Shown here in pieces: positions 1 through 9,433 of a stretch of 64,000 nucleotides of DNA; position 1 is the stretch's first letter; the number at the start of each line of letters is the position of its first letter. The DNA is taken from the NCBI RefSeq assembly GCF_019967995.1, contig NZ_CP065377.1:1488001-1552000 (forward strand), written 5' to 3'. This DNA is from Faecalibacterium prausnitzii. Lineage in GTDB: Bacteria > Bacillota > Clostridia > Oscillospirales > Ruminococcaceae. The position numbers and the translations under genes were made by a program. Below the pieces are notes generated by a model. It searched no databases. It had not been told where the DNA came from and saw only the letters and a list, made by a program, of their open reading frames with translations.

Positions 1-70
1 CGCAGAATTTGGCGAAAAGAGCGCCTTCCTGGAGCAGCTTGCCAGGGAACTGCTGGTCCGCCGCAGCTGA
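1..70 (+). CDS. ispA: Polyprenyl (farnesyl/geranyl) diphosphate synthase, C-terminal end only
   Basis: Only the last 22 codons are present, read in the frame beginning at base 2 and ending in TGA at 68-70. The tail (FGEKSAFLEQLARELLVRR) resembles the C-terminus of class I farnesyl-diphosphate synthases. An ispA gene shortly upstream of dxs is the common arrangement in Clostridia. The catalytic DDxxD motifs lie outside the window, so the call rests on the tail and on context. Confidence 0.55.
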   Translation, partial: AEFGEKSAFLEQLARELLVRRS

Positions 71-96
71 ACAAACAAAAAGAAAGAGAGCATAAC

Positions 97-567
97 ATGC
101 AACTGATCCGCGATGTTTTGAACCTGAATCCGATCCTGACGGTGGCGCTTCTGGCGTGGTTCGTCGCGCAGGTATTGAAGACCCTCATCAATTTTATCCT
201 GCTGGGCAAGTTCCAGCTGGAGCGGATGTGGGGAGACGGCGGTATGCCCAGCGCCCACAGCGCGACCGTCTGCGCCATGGTCATCGCCACGGCCCGGAGC
301 GAGGGCTTCGGCTCGGCGATCTTTGCGGTGGCCGCAGTCGTCGCCATCATCACGATGCACGACGCCATGGGTGTCCGCCGCGAGACCGGCGAACAGGCCA
401 AGGTGCTGAACAAGATGATCGAGCAGTGGATCGACGTAACGGAAAAGAACGCCCCCTTCCTCCAGAACATGCACCTGAAGGAAATGGTCGGCCACACTCC
501 GCTGCAGGTCCTGGCCGGTTTTGTGGTCGGCTGCGTGGTCGGGGCGTTGTACCCGATGGCGCTCTGA
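97..567 (+). CDS. Divergent PAP2 family membrane protein (YuiD/DUF212)
   Basis: 156 residues, the usual length for the family. Hydrophobic segments cover about residues 10-35, 65-88 and 135-153. The family signature GMPSAHSATV (about 49-58) and the DAMGVRRETGEQA stretch (about 89-101) are intact. These proteins are distant PAP2 phosphatase relatives in the membrane, and their substrate is not established. An AAAGAAAGAG ribosome site precedes the ATG. The gene lies between ispA and dxs, so it may belong to the isoprenoid operon. Confidence 0.85.
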   Translation: MQLIRDVLNLNPILTVALLAWFVAQVLKTLINFILLGKFQLERMWGDGGMPSAHSATVCAMVIATARSEGFGSAIFAVAAVVAIITMHDAMGVRRETGEQAKVLNKMIEQWIDVTEKNAPFLQNMHLKEMVGHTPLQVLAGFVVGCVVGALYPMAL

Positions 568-623
568 GTCGATTTCTGGCGGGCAGTCCCGCCGATTCCA
601 AATTGTGAGAAGGACGTGAATCT

Positions 624-2507
624 ATGAATTCGCCTTTGCTGGAAAAAATCTCGCAGCCCAGCGATCTCAAAAAGCTCTCCGGCCAGCAGGTCGAGCAGCT
701 TTGTGCGGACATCCGCGAATTTTTATTGGAAAACGTATCCAAGACCGGTGGCCATCTGGCCTCCAACCTGGGGGCTGTGGAGCTGACGGTAGCGCTGCAC
801 CGCGTCTTTGCGACCCCGCAGGACGAGATCGTGTTCGATGTGGGCCACCAGTGTTATACGCACAAGCTGCTGACCGGCCGCCGCGAGGGCTTTGCAAAGC
901 TCCGCCAGCTCGACGGCCTGTCCGGTTTCCCGAACCCCAACGAGAGTGAACATGACGCCTTCATTTCCGGCCACGGCAACACCGCGCTGTCGGTCGGCAT
1001 CGGCATTGCGTGGGCCAAAAAGCTGCGGGGGGAGCCGGGGCAGGTGATCGTGCTCATCGGCGACGGTGCCTTTACTGGCGGCATGGTCTACGAGGGGATG
1101 AACAACATCGGCAGCCTGGACAATCTGCTCGTCGTTCTGAACGACAACAAGATGTCCATCTCCAAAAATGTAGGCGCGCTGTCCCGCTATCTCAAGCGTC
1201 TGCGCACCACCAATCGCTACTTCGATGCCAAGGAGAACGTGCGCAGCTTTCTGGACCACGTGCCTGTGGTCGGCACACCGCTCAAGGTGGCCATCCAGAA
1301 CAGCAAGGCCATGGTGCGCCGCGCTATGTACCACTCCACCATGTTTGAGGATATGGGCTTCCATTACTACGGCCCCTTTGACGGCAACAATGAGCAGGAA
1401 GTCGAACGGATCCTGCGCAGCATCCATAAGCAGCCCGGCCCGCACTTCCTGCATGTCGTCACGAAAAAGGGCAAGGGTTACGCGCCCGCCGAGAGCAACC
1501 CCGGCAACTTCCATGGGGTCTCGAAGTTCGACCTCATCGACAGCATCCCGGACCCGGAGGTCGCCCCGAAGGAATCGTTCTCGACCGTATTCGGCAACCT
1601 GCTGAATCAGGAGGGAGCAGCGGACAAAACCATCTGCGCCATCACGGCAGCGATGAAGTACGGCACCGGTCTGCAATTCTTTGCACACACGCACCCGGAG
1701 CGGTTCTTTGATGTAGGCATGGCCGAGCAGCACGCAGTGACCTTTGCCGCCGGTCTTGCCAGCCAAGGGATGCTGCCGGTGGTCTGCATTTATTCCACTT
1801 TTTTACAGCGCTCCTATGACCAGATCATCCACGACGTCAATCTGCTCAATGAGAACGTCGTCTTCGCCATCGACCGTGCCGGTTTTGTCCCGGCCGATGG
1901 TGAGACCCATCAGGGCATCTTTGACCCGGCTTTCCTGAGCCAGGTCGGCATCCCCATCTATTCGCCGTCGAACTATGCGGAGCTGCGGCACTGGCTGCCG
2001 GTCCTGCTGGGCAAGGACCAGAAAGGCCCCCGCGCCATCCGCTATCCGCGCGGTGGCGAAAGCGCGGTGCTGGCGGCTTACGGCTGTTCGGGCAAAGCGT
2101 ACGACCGGATGCACACGGCACCCGGCGCGCAGGTCGCACTGGTCAGCTACGCCGACGAAGTGGAGGATGTGCTCCAGGCAGCTCAGATTCTGGGGGAGGA
2201 AAACCTGCCCTGCGATGTTTATAAGCTTGTAAAGGTGTTCCCCTTTACAGATGATTTCATTGACGAAATCCGTCGTTATCCGGTCGTTTTGTTTGCCGAA
2301 GAGTGTGTCGCCTGCGGCGGCATCGGCGAGCACCTCGAAGCCGCACTGTATCAGGCAGGCTGGAAGGGAACTTACATCCACCGGGCTGTTGAAAACGTTC
2401 GTCTGCCCCACGCGACCGTCCCGCAGATCAAGGAGGCGACCGGTCTGGACGCCGCCCATCTGGCGCAGGCAGTCCGTGAGCACAGGAAAGGAGAAACTGC
2501 ATCTTGA
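624..2507 (+). CDS. dxs: 1-deoxy-D-xylulose-5-phosphate synthase
   Basis: 627 residues, full length. It condenses pyruvate and glyceraldehyde 3-phosphate with thiamine diphosphate, the first step of the MEP isoprenoid pathway. Visible marks are the TPP-binding GDGAFTGGM...NN region (about residues 147-170), the conserved GHQCYTHK segment near 74, the MAEQHAV motif near 367 that carries the catalytic Glu, and a C-terminal transketolase domain. Its stop overlaps the TTG start of tlyA (TTGA), which implies translational coupling. Confidence 0.97.
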   Translation: MNSPLLEKISQPSDLKKLSGQQVEQLCADIREFLLENVSKTGGHLASNLGAVELTVALHRVFATPQDEIVFDVGHQCYTHKLLTGRREGFAKLRQLDGLSGFPNPNESEHDAFISGHGNTALSVGIGIAWAKKLRGEPGQVIVLIGDGAFTGGMVYEGMNNIGSLDNLLVVLNDNKMSISKNVGALSRYLKRLRTTNRYFDAKENVRSFLDHVPVVGTPLKVAIQNSKAMVRRAMYHSTMFEDMGFHYYGPFDGNNEQEVERILRSIHKQPGPHFLHVVTKKGKGYAPAESNPGNFHGVSKFDLIDSIPDPEVAPKESFSTVFGNLLNQEGAADKTICAITAAMKYGTGLQFFAHTHPERFFDVGMAEQHAVTFAAGLASQGMLPVVCIYSTFLQRSYDQIIHDVNLLNENVVFAIDRAGFVPADGETHQGIFDPAFLSQVGIPIYSPSNYAELRHWLPVLLGKDQKGPRAIRYPRGGESAVLAAYGCSGKAYDRMHTAPGAQVALVSYADEVEDVLQAAQILGEENLPCDVYKLVKVFPFTDDFIDEIRRYPVVLFAEECVACGGIGEHLEAALYQAGWKGTYIHRAVENVRLPHATVPQIKEATGLDAAHLAQAVREHRKGETAS

Positions 2508-3307
2508 AAATCCGATTGGATCAATATCTGGTTCAGCATGGCCTGATCCAGAGCCGTGAACGTGCCAAAGCCATGATCATGTCCGGCGTCGTCTTCGTCA
2601 ACGAGCAGAAGGTGGACAAGGCCGGTGAGATGATCAAGGAAGACGCCAAAGTCGAGGTGCGCGGCCACGACATCGGTTATGTCAGCCGCGGTGGTCTGAA
2701 GCTGGAAAAAGCAATGCAGTGCTTTCCACTGACCCCCAACGGCAAGGTCTGCATGGACATCGGTGCGTCCACCGGCGGCTTCACCGACTGCATGCTGCAA
2801 AATGGTGCGGTCAAGGTCTATGCCGTCGATGTCGGCTACGGCCAGCTGGCCTGGAAACTGCGCACCGACGAGCGGGTCGTGAACATGGAACGCACCAACA
2901 TCCGCAGCGTCACCCCCGACCAGCTGGGCGAACCCATTGAATTTTTCAGTGTAGATGTCTCGTTCATCTCGCTGCATCATATCTTCCCGGTGGCGCAGGC
3001 GATCACCACACCGGACGCCATGGGCGTCTGTCTGGTCAAGCCGCAGTTCGAGGCCGGCCGCGAAAAGGTCGGCAAGAATGGCGTCGTGCGCGACCCGGCC
3101 ACCCATTGCGAGGTGCTGCACAATGCGATGGGCTACGCAGCGGCCAACGGCTTCGCCGTGCGCGGGCTGGATTTCAGCCCCGTCAAAGGCCCGGAAGGCA
3201 ACATTGAGTACCTGATGTTCGTGCAGAAGAGCGCAGAGCCCGCCGTGCTGGACGACAGCGTGGCAAAACAGGTCGTGGAAGCCAGCCATTCGACGCTGGA
3301 CCACTGA
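2504..3307 (+). CDS. tlyA: TlyA family rRNA 2'-O-methyltransferase / hemolysin-like protein
   Basis: 267 residues starting at a TTG that overlaps the dxs stop; GGAGAAA supports this start. An N-terminal S4 RNA-binding domain (about 1-60, MKIRLDQYLVQHGL) is followed by an FtsJ-like methyltransferase domain with the SAM-binding stretch DIGASTGGFTDCML (about 82-95). The family methylates 16S and/or 23S rRNA cytidines at the 2'-O. Which targets apply here cannot be read from the sequence. Confidence 0.93.
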   Translation: MKIRLDQYLVQHGLIQSRERAKAMIMSGVVFVNEQKVDKAGEMIKEDAKVEVRGHDIGYVSRGGLKLEKAMQCFPLTPNGKVCMDIGASTGGFTDCMLQNGAVKVYAVDVGYGQLAWKLRTDERVVNMERTNIRSVTPDQLGEPIEFFSVDVSFISLHHIFPVAQAITTPDAMGVCLVKPQFEAGREKVGKNGVVRDPATHCEVLHNAMGYAAANGFAVRGLDFSPVKGPEGNIEYLMFVQKSAEPAVLDDSVAKQVVEASHSTLDH

Positions 3308-3329
3308 GAGCAGAAAGAAGGTGCTGGGT

Positions 3330-4181
3330 GTGACTGTTTATATTTCACCCAACCCCGGCAAAGCGATGGCCTACGGCATCTCGCAGCGGGCCGCACAGAT
3401 CCTGCTGACCCACGGTGCCAGGGTGCTGATGCAGACCGACCTCAAGGCTGTGTGCGACACGATGGGCGTGGAGTATCTGCCGCAGGAGGAATGCCTCGAA
3501 AAAACGGATGTCATCCTGACCATCGGCGGGGATGGCACCATCCTGCACGAGGCCAACCTCTCGCTGGAATACCGGAAGCCCATCCTCGGCATCAACCTGG
3601 GGCGCTGCGGCTTTCTGGCCACCTGTGAGATCAACGAGATGGAACAGAAGCTCTCTGCCGTTGCGCGGGGAGATTATCTGCTGGACAACCGGATGCTGCT
3701 TTATGTCCGCGTTCTGGGCGACGACAGCTGGGAGGGCCACGCCCTCAACGATGTCGTCATCACCAAAGGCCGTTTGCAGCAGGCCATTGATTTCAGCATC
3801 TACTGCGATGACATTCTGGTCGAGCATTACCGCGGAGATGGTGTGATCGTGGCTACGCCAACCGGCTCCACGGCCTATTCACTGGCGGCCGGCGGGCCCA
3901 TCCTGGACTCGCAGACCAAGGGCGTGGTCGTCACGCCCATCTGCCCGCACAGTCTGGCCAGTCCGGCCATGGTGTTTGCACAGGAACGCAAGATCAACAT
4001 CTGCGTCGGTCAGGTCGCGGACGAGGAAGTCTTCGTCAGCTGCGATGGTGCGGCAGGCTATTCTCTGCATGCTGGTGCCACCGCCGAAGTGCGGCTGAGT
4101 GACCAGATCGTGCAGCTCATCACCTTCAGCAAAGCCGACCAGTTTCAGGCCATCGACCAGAAACTGCGCGGCAGACGGTAA
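3330..4181 (+). CDS. nadK: NAD(+) kinase
   Basis: About 283 residues. It phosphorylates NAD to NADP. The GGDGT motif (TIGGDGTIL, near residue 67), NLGRCGFLA and the ATPTGSTAYSLAAGGP segment (near 175) are all intact. Two GTG codons are possible starts (3321 and 3330). The ribosome site AAAGAAGG runs into the first one, so 3330 (VTVYISPN) is chosen. It lies between tlyA and argR, the classic clostridial order ending in recN. Confidence 0.94.
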   Translation: MTVYISPNPGKAMAYGISQRAAQILLTHGARVLMQTDLKAVCDTMGVEYLPQEECLEKTDVILTIGGDGTILHEANLSLEYRKPILGINLGRCGFLATCEINEMEQKLSAVARGDYLLDNRMLLYVRVLGDDSWEGHALNDVVITKGRLQQAIDFSIYCDDILVEHYRGDGVIVATPTGSTAYSLAAGGPILDSQTKGVVVTPICPHSLASPAMVFAQERKINICVGQVADEEVFVSCDGAAGYSLHAGATAEVRLSDQIVQLITFSKADQFQAIDQKLRGRR

Positions 4182-4205
4182 GTTTTGACAGAAAGGGGAA
4201 CCGAT

Positions 4206-4691
4206 ATGGCCAGCAGCCGAGGCGATGCCAAAACCAAGCGGGAGCGTCAGCAGACGATCCTGCGGCTGATCCAGGAGCATCCGATCAGCCGTCAGGAGTC
4301 CCTGCTCGACCACCTGCGAAATGAGGGATTCGATGCCACACAGGCCACGATCTCCCGCGATATCCGGGAGCTCAGCCTGGTCAAAGCGGCCACGAGCACC
4401 GGCTACCGGTATGTTTCCAGCCATAACGAGGCGCTGAACCCGAAGATCCAGAGCCGTTTTGAGACGATCTTCCACGAGTCTGTTCTGGGGGTGGATTTTG
4501 CCGGACACGTCGTTCTGGTCAAATGCTACTCCGGCATGGCGAACGCCGCCTGTGAGGTGTTTGACGCCCTGAAATGGAAAAATGTTGTCGGAACTTTGTC
4601 CGGCGACGATACCTTCCTGATCGTGGCCCGCTCGGAGCGCGATGCAAAGACCATCTGCTCGGAGCTGACCCACCACATCGGACAGAAATAA
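4206..4691 (+). CDS. argR: Arginine repressor
   Basis: 161 residues. An N-terminal winged helix (about 10-75, TQATISRDIREL is the recognition region) is followed by the C-terminal oligomerisation and arginine-binding domain containing GTLSGDDTFLIVAR. ATG 4206 is chosen because AAAGGGGAA sits just before it; an in-frame TTG at 4185 has no such site. It controls arginine metabolism genes. Its place between nadK and recN is conserved in Firmicutes. Confidence 0.95.
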   Translation: MASSRGDAKTKRERQQTILRLIQEHPISRQESLLDHLRNEGFDATQATISRDIRELSLVKAATSTGYRYVSSHNEALNPKIQSRFETIFHESVLGVDFAGHVVLVKCYSGMANAACEVFDALKWKNVVGTLSGDDTFLIVARSERDAKTICSELTHHIGQK

Positions 4692-4707
4692 TGCGGGAGA
4701 AATTACC

Positions 4708-6384
4708 ATGCTGAGCAGCCTGCAAATTGAAAATGTTGCAGTCATCCAGAAAGCCGACGTGCATTTTGAAAAGGGCCTGAACGTCCTCACCGGCGAGACG
4801 GGCGCGGGCAAGTCGATTTTGATTGACTCCATCAATGCCATTCTCGGCAACCGGACGTCCAAAGACCTTGTGCGCACCGGGGCGGCCAAAGCGGTCATCC
4901 GTGCCGCCTTTGATGACGTGCCGGGTGCTGTGCTGGACAGCCTGGAAAAGGCCGGATATGAGCGCTCCGATGCTCTGACCCTGAGCCGCGAGATCACAGC
5001 CGAAGGCAAAAGCACCTGCCGCATCAATGGGATGCCTGCCACAGCCGCCATCCTGCGGGAGCTGTGCGGCGGGCTGATCAACATCAACGGCCAGCACGAC
5101 TCCGTCGGCCTGCTGAACCCGGCCCATCACGAGGGGATTTTGGACGCTTATGCGCAGAATGATGCCGCATTTCAGGCGTATTATACCGTTTACCGGGAGC
5201 TGATCAAGGTCAAAAAAGAGCTGGATGCCATCATCACCGATGAGACCGAAAAGCAGCGGAAGATCGACCTGCTGAGCTATCAGGTGCAGGAGATCGAGGA
5301 TGCCGCCCTGACCGAAGGCGAGGAGGAGACGCTGGACGCCCGCCGCAAGGTGCTGGCGAACGCCTCCACCATCCGGGAGCGGATCTCTCAGTGCTATGCG
5401 CTTCTTTCCGGCGATGATGAGACGCCCGGCGCAGTGGACCTGCTGGGCGAAGCCTCCAACGCGATCGACGCAGCGGCGCAGGTGGACAACACGCTTTCGG
5501 ATGCCGCCGGGCAGCTGCTCGACCTCTACTATACGGCCAAAGACGTCTCGGCTGACCTCATCGGGCGGCTGGACGGATATGATACAAATGATGCAGAGCT
5601 GGACGAGATCGAGCAGCGCATCGACCTCATCTACAAGCTCAAGCGCAAGTATGGCGACACGGTGGAAGACATCATCGCCTTTGGAAAGGCCGCGCGGGAG
5701 GAGCTGGACCGCATCCAGTTTTCGCAGGAGCGGGCCGAACATCTGCAAGCGGAAAAACACCGTCTGTATGTTCTGGCGCGGGACAAGGCCGAGGTCCTGA
5801 CCCAGACCCGCCTGCGGGCCTTTGAGGAGCTGAACAGGCGCATCTCCGGTACGCTGGATTTCCTCAACATGCCCGGTGTCCGGATGACGCTCCGCCATGC
5901 GCGCGGCCCGCTGGCCAGCCATGGACAGGACAGCGTGGAATTTTATATTTCCACCAACCCCGGTGAGGCCCCGAAGCCTCTGGCAAAGATCGCGTCTGGC
6001 GGCGAGCTGAGCCGCATTACACTGGCCATCAAGAACGCGATGGCCGATAAAGATGCCGTGCCCACCGTCATCTACGATGAGATTGACAGCGGCGTTTCGG
6101 GCAAGGCGGCCAGCCGCATCGGCGAGGTGCTCAAGCAGAGCGCGCAGGATCATCAGATTCTCTGCATCACGCACACGGCACAGATCGCCGCTCTGGCCGA
6201 CTGCCATCTGCTTATCCAGAAAAATGTTGCAAACGAGCGCACCTATACCGAGATCCATCCGCTGGATCAGGAGGGCCGGGTGGATGCTCTGGCGCACATC
6301 ATCTCCGGCGACCATGTCACCGAACTTTCCCGTGCCAACGCACGGGAAATGCTGGGCCTTGCCGAGAGCGAAACTCGTGATTGA
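4708..6384 (+). CDS. recN: DNA repair protein RecN (SMC-like ATPase)
   Basis: 558 residues. The N-terminal Walker A is GETGAGKS (about 30-37), a coiled-coil middle covers about 155-370, and the C-terminal ABC signature and Walker B are LASGGELSRI and PTVIYDEIDSGVSGKAA (about 430-465). RecN acts early at double-strand breaks. The stop codon lies inside the -35 box of the downstream tyrS leader promoter. Confidence 0.97.
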   Translation: MLSSLQIENVAVIQKADVHFEKGLNVLTGETGAGKSILIDSINAILGNRTSKDLVRTGAAKAVIRAAFDDVPGAVLDSLEKAGYERSDALTLSREITAEGKSTCRINGMPATAAILRELCGGLININGQHDSVGLLNPAHHEGILDAYAQNDAAFQAYYTVYRELIKVKKELDAIITDETEKQRKIDLLSYQVQEIEDAALTEGEEETLDARRKVLANASTIRERISQCYALLSGDDETPGAVDLLGEASNAIDAAAQVDNTLSDAAGQLLDLYYTAKDVSADLIGRLDGYDTNDAELDEIEQRIDLIYKLKRKYGDTVEDIIAFGKAAREELDRIQFSQERAEHLQAEKHRLYVLARDKAEVLTQTRLRAFEELNRRISGTLDFLNMPGVRMTLRHARGPLASHGQDSVEFYISTNPGEAPKPLAKIASGGELSRITLAIKNAMADKDAVPTVIYDEIDSGVSGKAASRIGEVLKQSAQDHQILCITHTAQIAALADCHLLIQKNVANERTYTEIHPLDQEGRVDALAHIISGDHVTELSRANAREMLGLAESETRD

Positions 6385-6409
6385 CAAGTTTCTGGAATTG
6401 TGCTACACT
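6381..6409 (+). promoter_or_regulatory. Sigma-A promoter of the tyrS leader
   Basis: A perfect TTGACA at 6381-6386, a 17-bp spacer and TACACT at 6404-6409. The -35 box overlaps the recN stop codon. Confidence 0.9.
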
Positions 6410-6417
6410 GGCTTATG

Positions 6418-6706
6418 TTGAAAGGCGATGAAGGGAACAAGTACCCTGAAGCGCTCTGCCCAGAGAGGCCCCGGTCGGTGCAAGGGGCGTGCAGAGCAGC
6501 GGGGGAAATACCTCCCGGAGCTGTAAGCTGAATGAGAGAACTCTCTAGTAGGCTGTGCCGCGTGCGAGCGTTACAAACGCAGGAGTGTCGTCCTACTCTG
6601 GGGCATGCACTCGTGAGGCCGCTTCCGTGAGGGAACGGCAAACAGAGGTGGTACCGCGAACATTTCTCGCCCTCTGCCAAATTTATTTTGGCAGGGGGCG
6701 TTTTTT
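6418..6706 (+). ncRNA. T-box leader RNA (tyrosine) in front of tyrS
   Basis: The conserved T-box sequence AGAGGTGGTACCGCG is at 6644-6658, followed by a terminator stem at 6668-6700 and six T. In stem I a UAC codon at 6442-6444 (AACAAGTACC) is the natural specifier and fits tyrosine. Uncharged tRNA-Tyr would bind the specifier and the T-box bulge and stabilise the antiterminator, so tyrS is made only when tyrosine charging is low. The whole 356-base gap between recN and tyrS is accounted for by this leader. Confidence 0.93.
6668..6706 (+). terminator. T-box regulated intrinsic terminator
   Basis: CGCCCTCTGCCAAA pairs with TTTGGCAGGGGGCG and is followed by TTTTTT. It forms the OFF state of the tyrosine T-box. 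Confidence 0.92.
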
Positions 6707-6740
6707 ATCCCTCTGCCCACAAAACAGGAGGAAAAAACTC

Positions 6741-7958
6741 ATGACTCTGTACGAAGAACTCAAGGCCCGCGGTCTGGTGGCGCAGATCACCGACGAGGAG
6801 ATCATCGACCTCATCAACAACGGCAAGGCGACCTTCTACATCGGCTTCGACTGCACTGCCGACAGCCTGACCGCAGGCCATTTCATGGCGCTGACCCTGA
6901 TGAAGCGCCTGCAGATGGCTGGCAACAAGCCCATCGCCCTGATCGGCGGCGGCACCACCATGATCGGCGATCCCTCCGGCCGCACCGACATGCGCAAGAT
7001 GCTGACCAAAGAGGACATCGCTCACAATGCCGCCTGCTTCAAAAAGCAGATGGAAAAGTTCATCGACTTCTCCGAGGGCAAGGCCCTGATGCTGAACAAC
7101 GCCGACTGGCTGCTGAACCTGAACTACGTCGAGCTGCTGCGTGACGTGGGTGCCTGCTTCTCGGTCAACAACATGCTGCGCGCCAAGTGCTACGAGCAGC
7201 GGATGGAGAAGGGCCTGTCCTTCCTCGAATTCAACTACATGATCATGCAGAGCTACGACTTCTACTACATGTTCCAGCACTACGGCTGCAACATGCAGTT
7301 CGGCGGCGACGACCAGTGGAGCAACATGCTGGGCGGCACTGAGCTCATCCGCCGCAAGCTGGGCAAGGACGCCTACGCCATGACCATCACCCTGCTGACC
7401 GACTCCCAGGGCAAGAAGATGGGCAAGACCGCTGGCAATGCCGTCTGGCTCGACCCCAACAAGACCAGCCCCTTCGAGTTCTACCAGTACTGGCGCAATG
7501 TCGGCGATGCCGATGTCATGAAGTGCATCCGGATGCTGACCTTCCTGCCGCTGGAGCAGATCGACGAGATGGCCACCTGGAAGGATCAGCGCCTGAACGA
7601 GGCAAAGGAGATCCTGGCCTATGAGCTGACCAGCATGGTCCACGGCAAGGAAGAGGCCGACAAAGCCCAGAACGCTGCCCGCGCCCTGTTCAGCGGTGCA
7701 GCCGATACCGAGCACATGCCCACCACCCAGCTGACCGAGGCAGACCTGACGGACGGCTCCATTGGCATCCTGACCGTGATGGTCAAGGCCGGTCTGGCCG
7801 CCTCCAACGGCGAGGCCCGCCGTCTGGTCACCCAGGGAGGCGTCCTCGTCGATGGTGAGAAGGTCGCCGCTCCTACCGTCAGCTTCACGGCTGAGCAGCT
7901 GGCCAATGGCATCGTCATCAAGAAGGGCAAGAAGATCTACCATAAGGTCACGCTGTAA
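6741..7958 (+). CDS. tyrS: Tyrosyl-tRNA synthetase
   Basis: 405 residues, full length. The class I HIGH-type motif lies in DSLTAGHFM (near residue 44), the KMSKS-type motif is KKMGKTAGN (near 229), and a C-terminal S4 domain (about 340-405) binds tRNA. A strong AGGAGG stands before ATG 6741. Regulation is by the T-box leader just upstream. Confidence 0.98.
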   Translation: MTLYEELKARGLVAQITDEEIIDLINNGKATFYIGFDCTADSLTAGHFMALTLMKRLQMAGNKPIALIGGGTTMIGDPSGRTDMRKMLTKEDIAHNAACFKKQMEKFIDFSEGKALMLNNADWLLNLNYVELLRDVGACFSVNNMLRAKCYEQRMEKGLSFLEFNYMIMQSYDFYYMFQHYGCNMQFGGDDQWSNMLGGTELIRRKLGKDAYAMTITLLTDSQGKKMGKTAGNAVWLDPNKTSPFEFYQYWRNVGDADVMKCIRMLTFLPLEQIDEMATWKDQRLNEAKEILAYELTSMVHGKEEADKAQNAARALFSGAADTEHMPTTQLTEADLTDGSIGILTVMVKAGLAASNGEARRLVTQGGVLVDGEKVAAPTVSFTAEQLANGIVIKKGKKIYHKVTL

Positions 7959-7996
7959 AGCGCTTTTGCAAAACACAGCAAACCACCCATAACATC

Positions 7997-8040
7997 AAGA
8001 GCCGCCCGCTTCTCAAAACCGAGAAGCAGGCGGCTCTTTT
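7997..8040. terminator. Bidirectional terminator between tyrS and the ACT-protein gene
   Basis: AAGAGCCGCC and GCTTCTC pair with GAGAAGC and GGCGGCTCTT around an AAAACC loop, with a T-run on each side. It separates two convergent transcription units. Confidence 0.9.
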
Positions 8041-8075
8041 GCACGTTGAAATATTCCGGGATCGATCGGGCTTTT

Positions 8076-8543
8076 TTACAGCTCGAATGCCTTCTTCAGC
8101 ACATCGTAGGCAGCATCTTCATTTTCTGCGCGAACCAGAAGGGAAATATCCAGATCGCTGGTGGTGATGAGCAGCACTTCGATGTCTGCCATGGCCAGAG
8201 CGTTCAGGGCACGGGCTGCCACACCGCAGCTGGTGACCATCTCTTCACCGAAGAGGTTCAGCTTGGAGTATCCCACACTGATGAGCGGGGAAGCCTTGGC
8301 ATCCTTGTCGAGGTTGGCGGCCGAGATGGCTTTCATCACGAGGGGCAGGTCGCTGGCCGAGGCCGTAAAGCTGAAATCCATGGTGGTGCCATGGGGTGCG
8401 CTCTGGCTGATCATATCCACCACGACGCCGGTATCCGCAAAAATCTGCAAATATCGTGCCAGACTGTTGCCCTTGAACTCGACATCCTGGACGCTGATCA
8501 TCATCAGACTGGGTTCAATGCTGATCTTCGAAACACCGTACAT
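8076..8543 (-). CDS. Stand-alone ACT-domain protein, like the regulatory half of aspartate kinase
   Basis: 155 residues from ATG 8543 (GGAG upstream on the - strand). Two consecutive ACT-like segments are visible (about 2-75 and 80-150; GYSKLNLFGEEM and the ending AYDVLKKAF are typical of aspartokinase C-termini). There is no kinase domain. It follows asd-dapA-dapB on the same strand, so a role in sensing lysine or another aspartate-family amino acid is likely but inferred. Confidence 0.75.
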   Translation of the reverse strand: MYGVSKISIEPSLMMISVQDVEFKGNSLARYLQIFADTGVVVDMISQSAPHGTTMDFSFTASASDLPLVMKAISAANLDKDAKASPLISVGYSKLNLFGEEMVTSCGVAARALNALAMADIEVLLITTSDLDISLLVRAENEDAAYDVLKKAFEL

Positions 8544-8589
8544 AGTAAACACTCCATTCTGCCCATACGGGCTGCAAGATCCGGCAGGA

Positions 8590-9348
8590 TCACATTTCTG
8601 CAATCATGTTACCCATATTGTACAGTCCCGGCTCCTTTTTTGCAAGATAAACAGCGGCATTGATGGCACCGTTTGCAAAAATGCTGCGGGAATAGGCGGT
8701 ATGCTTGAGGGTGATGACCTCGTCCGGGCCGCAGAACAGCACCTCGTGGTCGCCCACGATGCTGCCGCCGCGCACCGAGCTGATGCCGATCTCCTTGGGG
8801 TCGCGCTTCTGGCGGACGGAGGAGCGGTCGTAAACGTAGTGATATGCGCCGTCGTTCTCTTCGTTGATGGCGTCGGCCAGCATCAGAGCCGTGCCGCTGG
8901 GGGCATCCAGCTTGTTGTGGTGGTGCTGCTCCACGATCTCCACATCATACGCGGCACCCAGAATGGCCGACGCGCGCTTGCACAGCTCGGACAGCACATT
9001 GATGCCGATGGACATATTGGCGCTCTTGAACACGGGCACTGTGCGGGACAGCTGAACGACCTTGAGCTGCAGCTCTTCGGACAGGCCGGTGGTGCAGACC
9101 ACGATGGGCAGCTTGTGGGCCTCGCAGTAGGGCAGGGTCTTTTCCACGGCAGCGGGGGAGCTGAAGTCGATGACTACATCGCCCTTGCCGTCCAGCTTTT
9201 CCAGGCTGTCGTAAACAGGGATGCCGTTCTGCTCGCCGTCCTTCACATCAATACCGGCAATGACACGGCAGTCCTCCCGCTGGGCAATCATCTCGCACAG
9301 CACATGTCCCATCCGGCCGCCGATGCCCTGAATGATAATATCCGTCAT
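8590..9348 (-). CDS. dapB: 4-hydroxy-tetrahydrodipicolinate reductase
   Basis: 252 residues. The N-terminal Rossmann motif is IQGIGGRMG (about 5-13), with the catalytic-site segment EQHHHNKLDAPSGTAL (about 143-158) intact. It reduces the DapA product with NAD(P)H in the diaminopimelate/lysine pathway. It is the third pathway gene of the - strand unit after asd and dapA. Confidence 0.96.
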   Translation of the reverse strand: MTDIIIQGIGGRMGHVLCEMIAQREDCRVIAGIDVKDGEQNGIPVYDSLEKLDGKGDVVIDFSSPAAVEKTLPYCEAHKLPIVVCTTGLSEELQLKVVQLSRTVPVFKSANMSIGINVLSELCKRASAILGAAYDVEIVEQHHHNKLDAPSGTALMLADAINEENDGAYHYVYDRSSVRQKRDPKEIGISSVRGGSIVGDHEVLFCGPDEVITLKHTAYSRSIFANGAINAAVYLAKKEPGLYNMGNMIAEM

Positions 9349-9385
9349 TTGATCTTACCTCGTTCTTTGATTTTCCGAAAAGGCC

Positions 9386-9417
9386 AAATGCCCGGAAGAA
9401 CGTTCCACCGGGCATTT
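9386..9417 (-). terminator. Hairpin between dapA and dapB, possible weak terminator or attenuator
   Basis: AAATGCCCGG pairs with CCGGGCATTT around a 12-base loop. The T-run after it on the - strand is poor (GGCCTTTTC), so partial termination that lowers dapB expression, or a processing site, is as likely as a full stop. Confidence 0.5.
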
Positions 9418-9433
9418 GTGCGTTGTTCTGTTG

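Noticed and set aside
4519..6387. 622-codon open frame on the - strand
   Set aside because: Shadow of recN.
6555..6740. N-terminal extension of tyrS
   Set aside because: It reads through the T-box and its terminator; the true start has AGGAGG in front.
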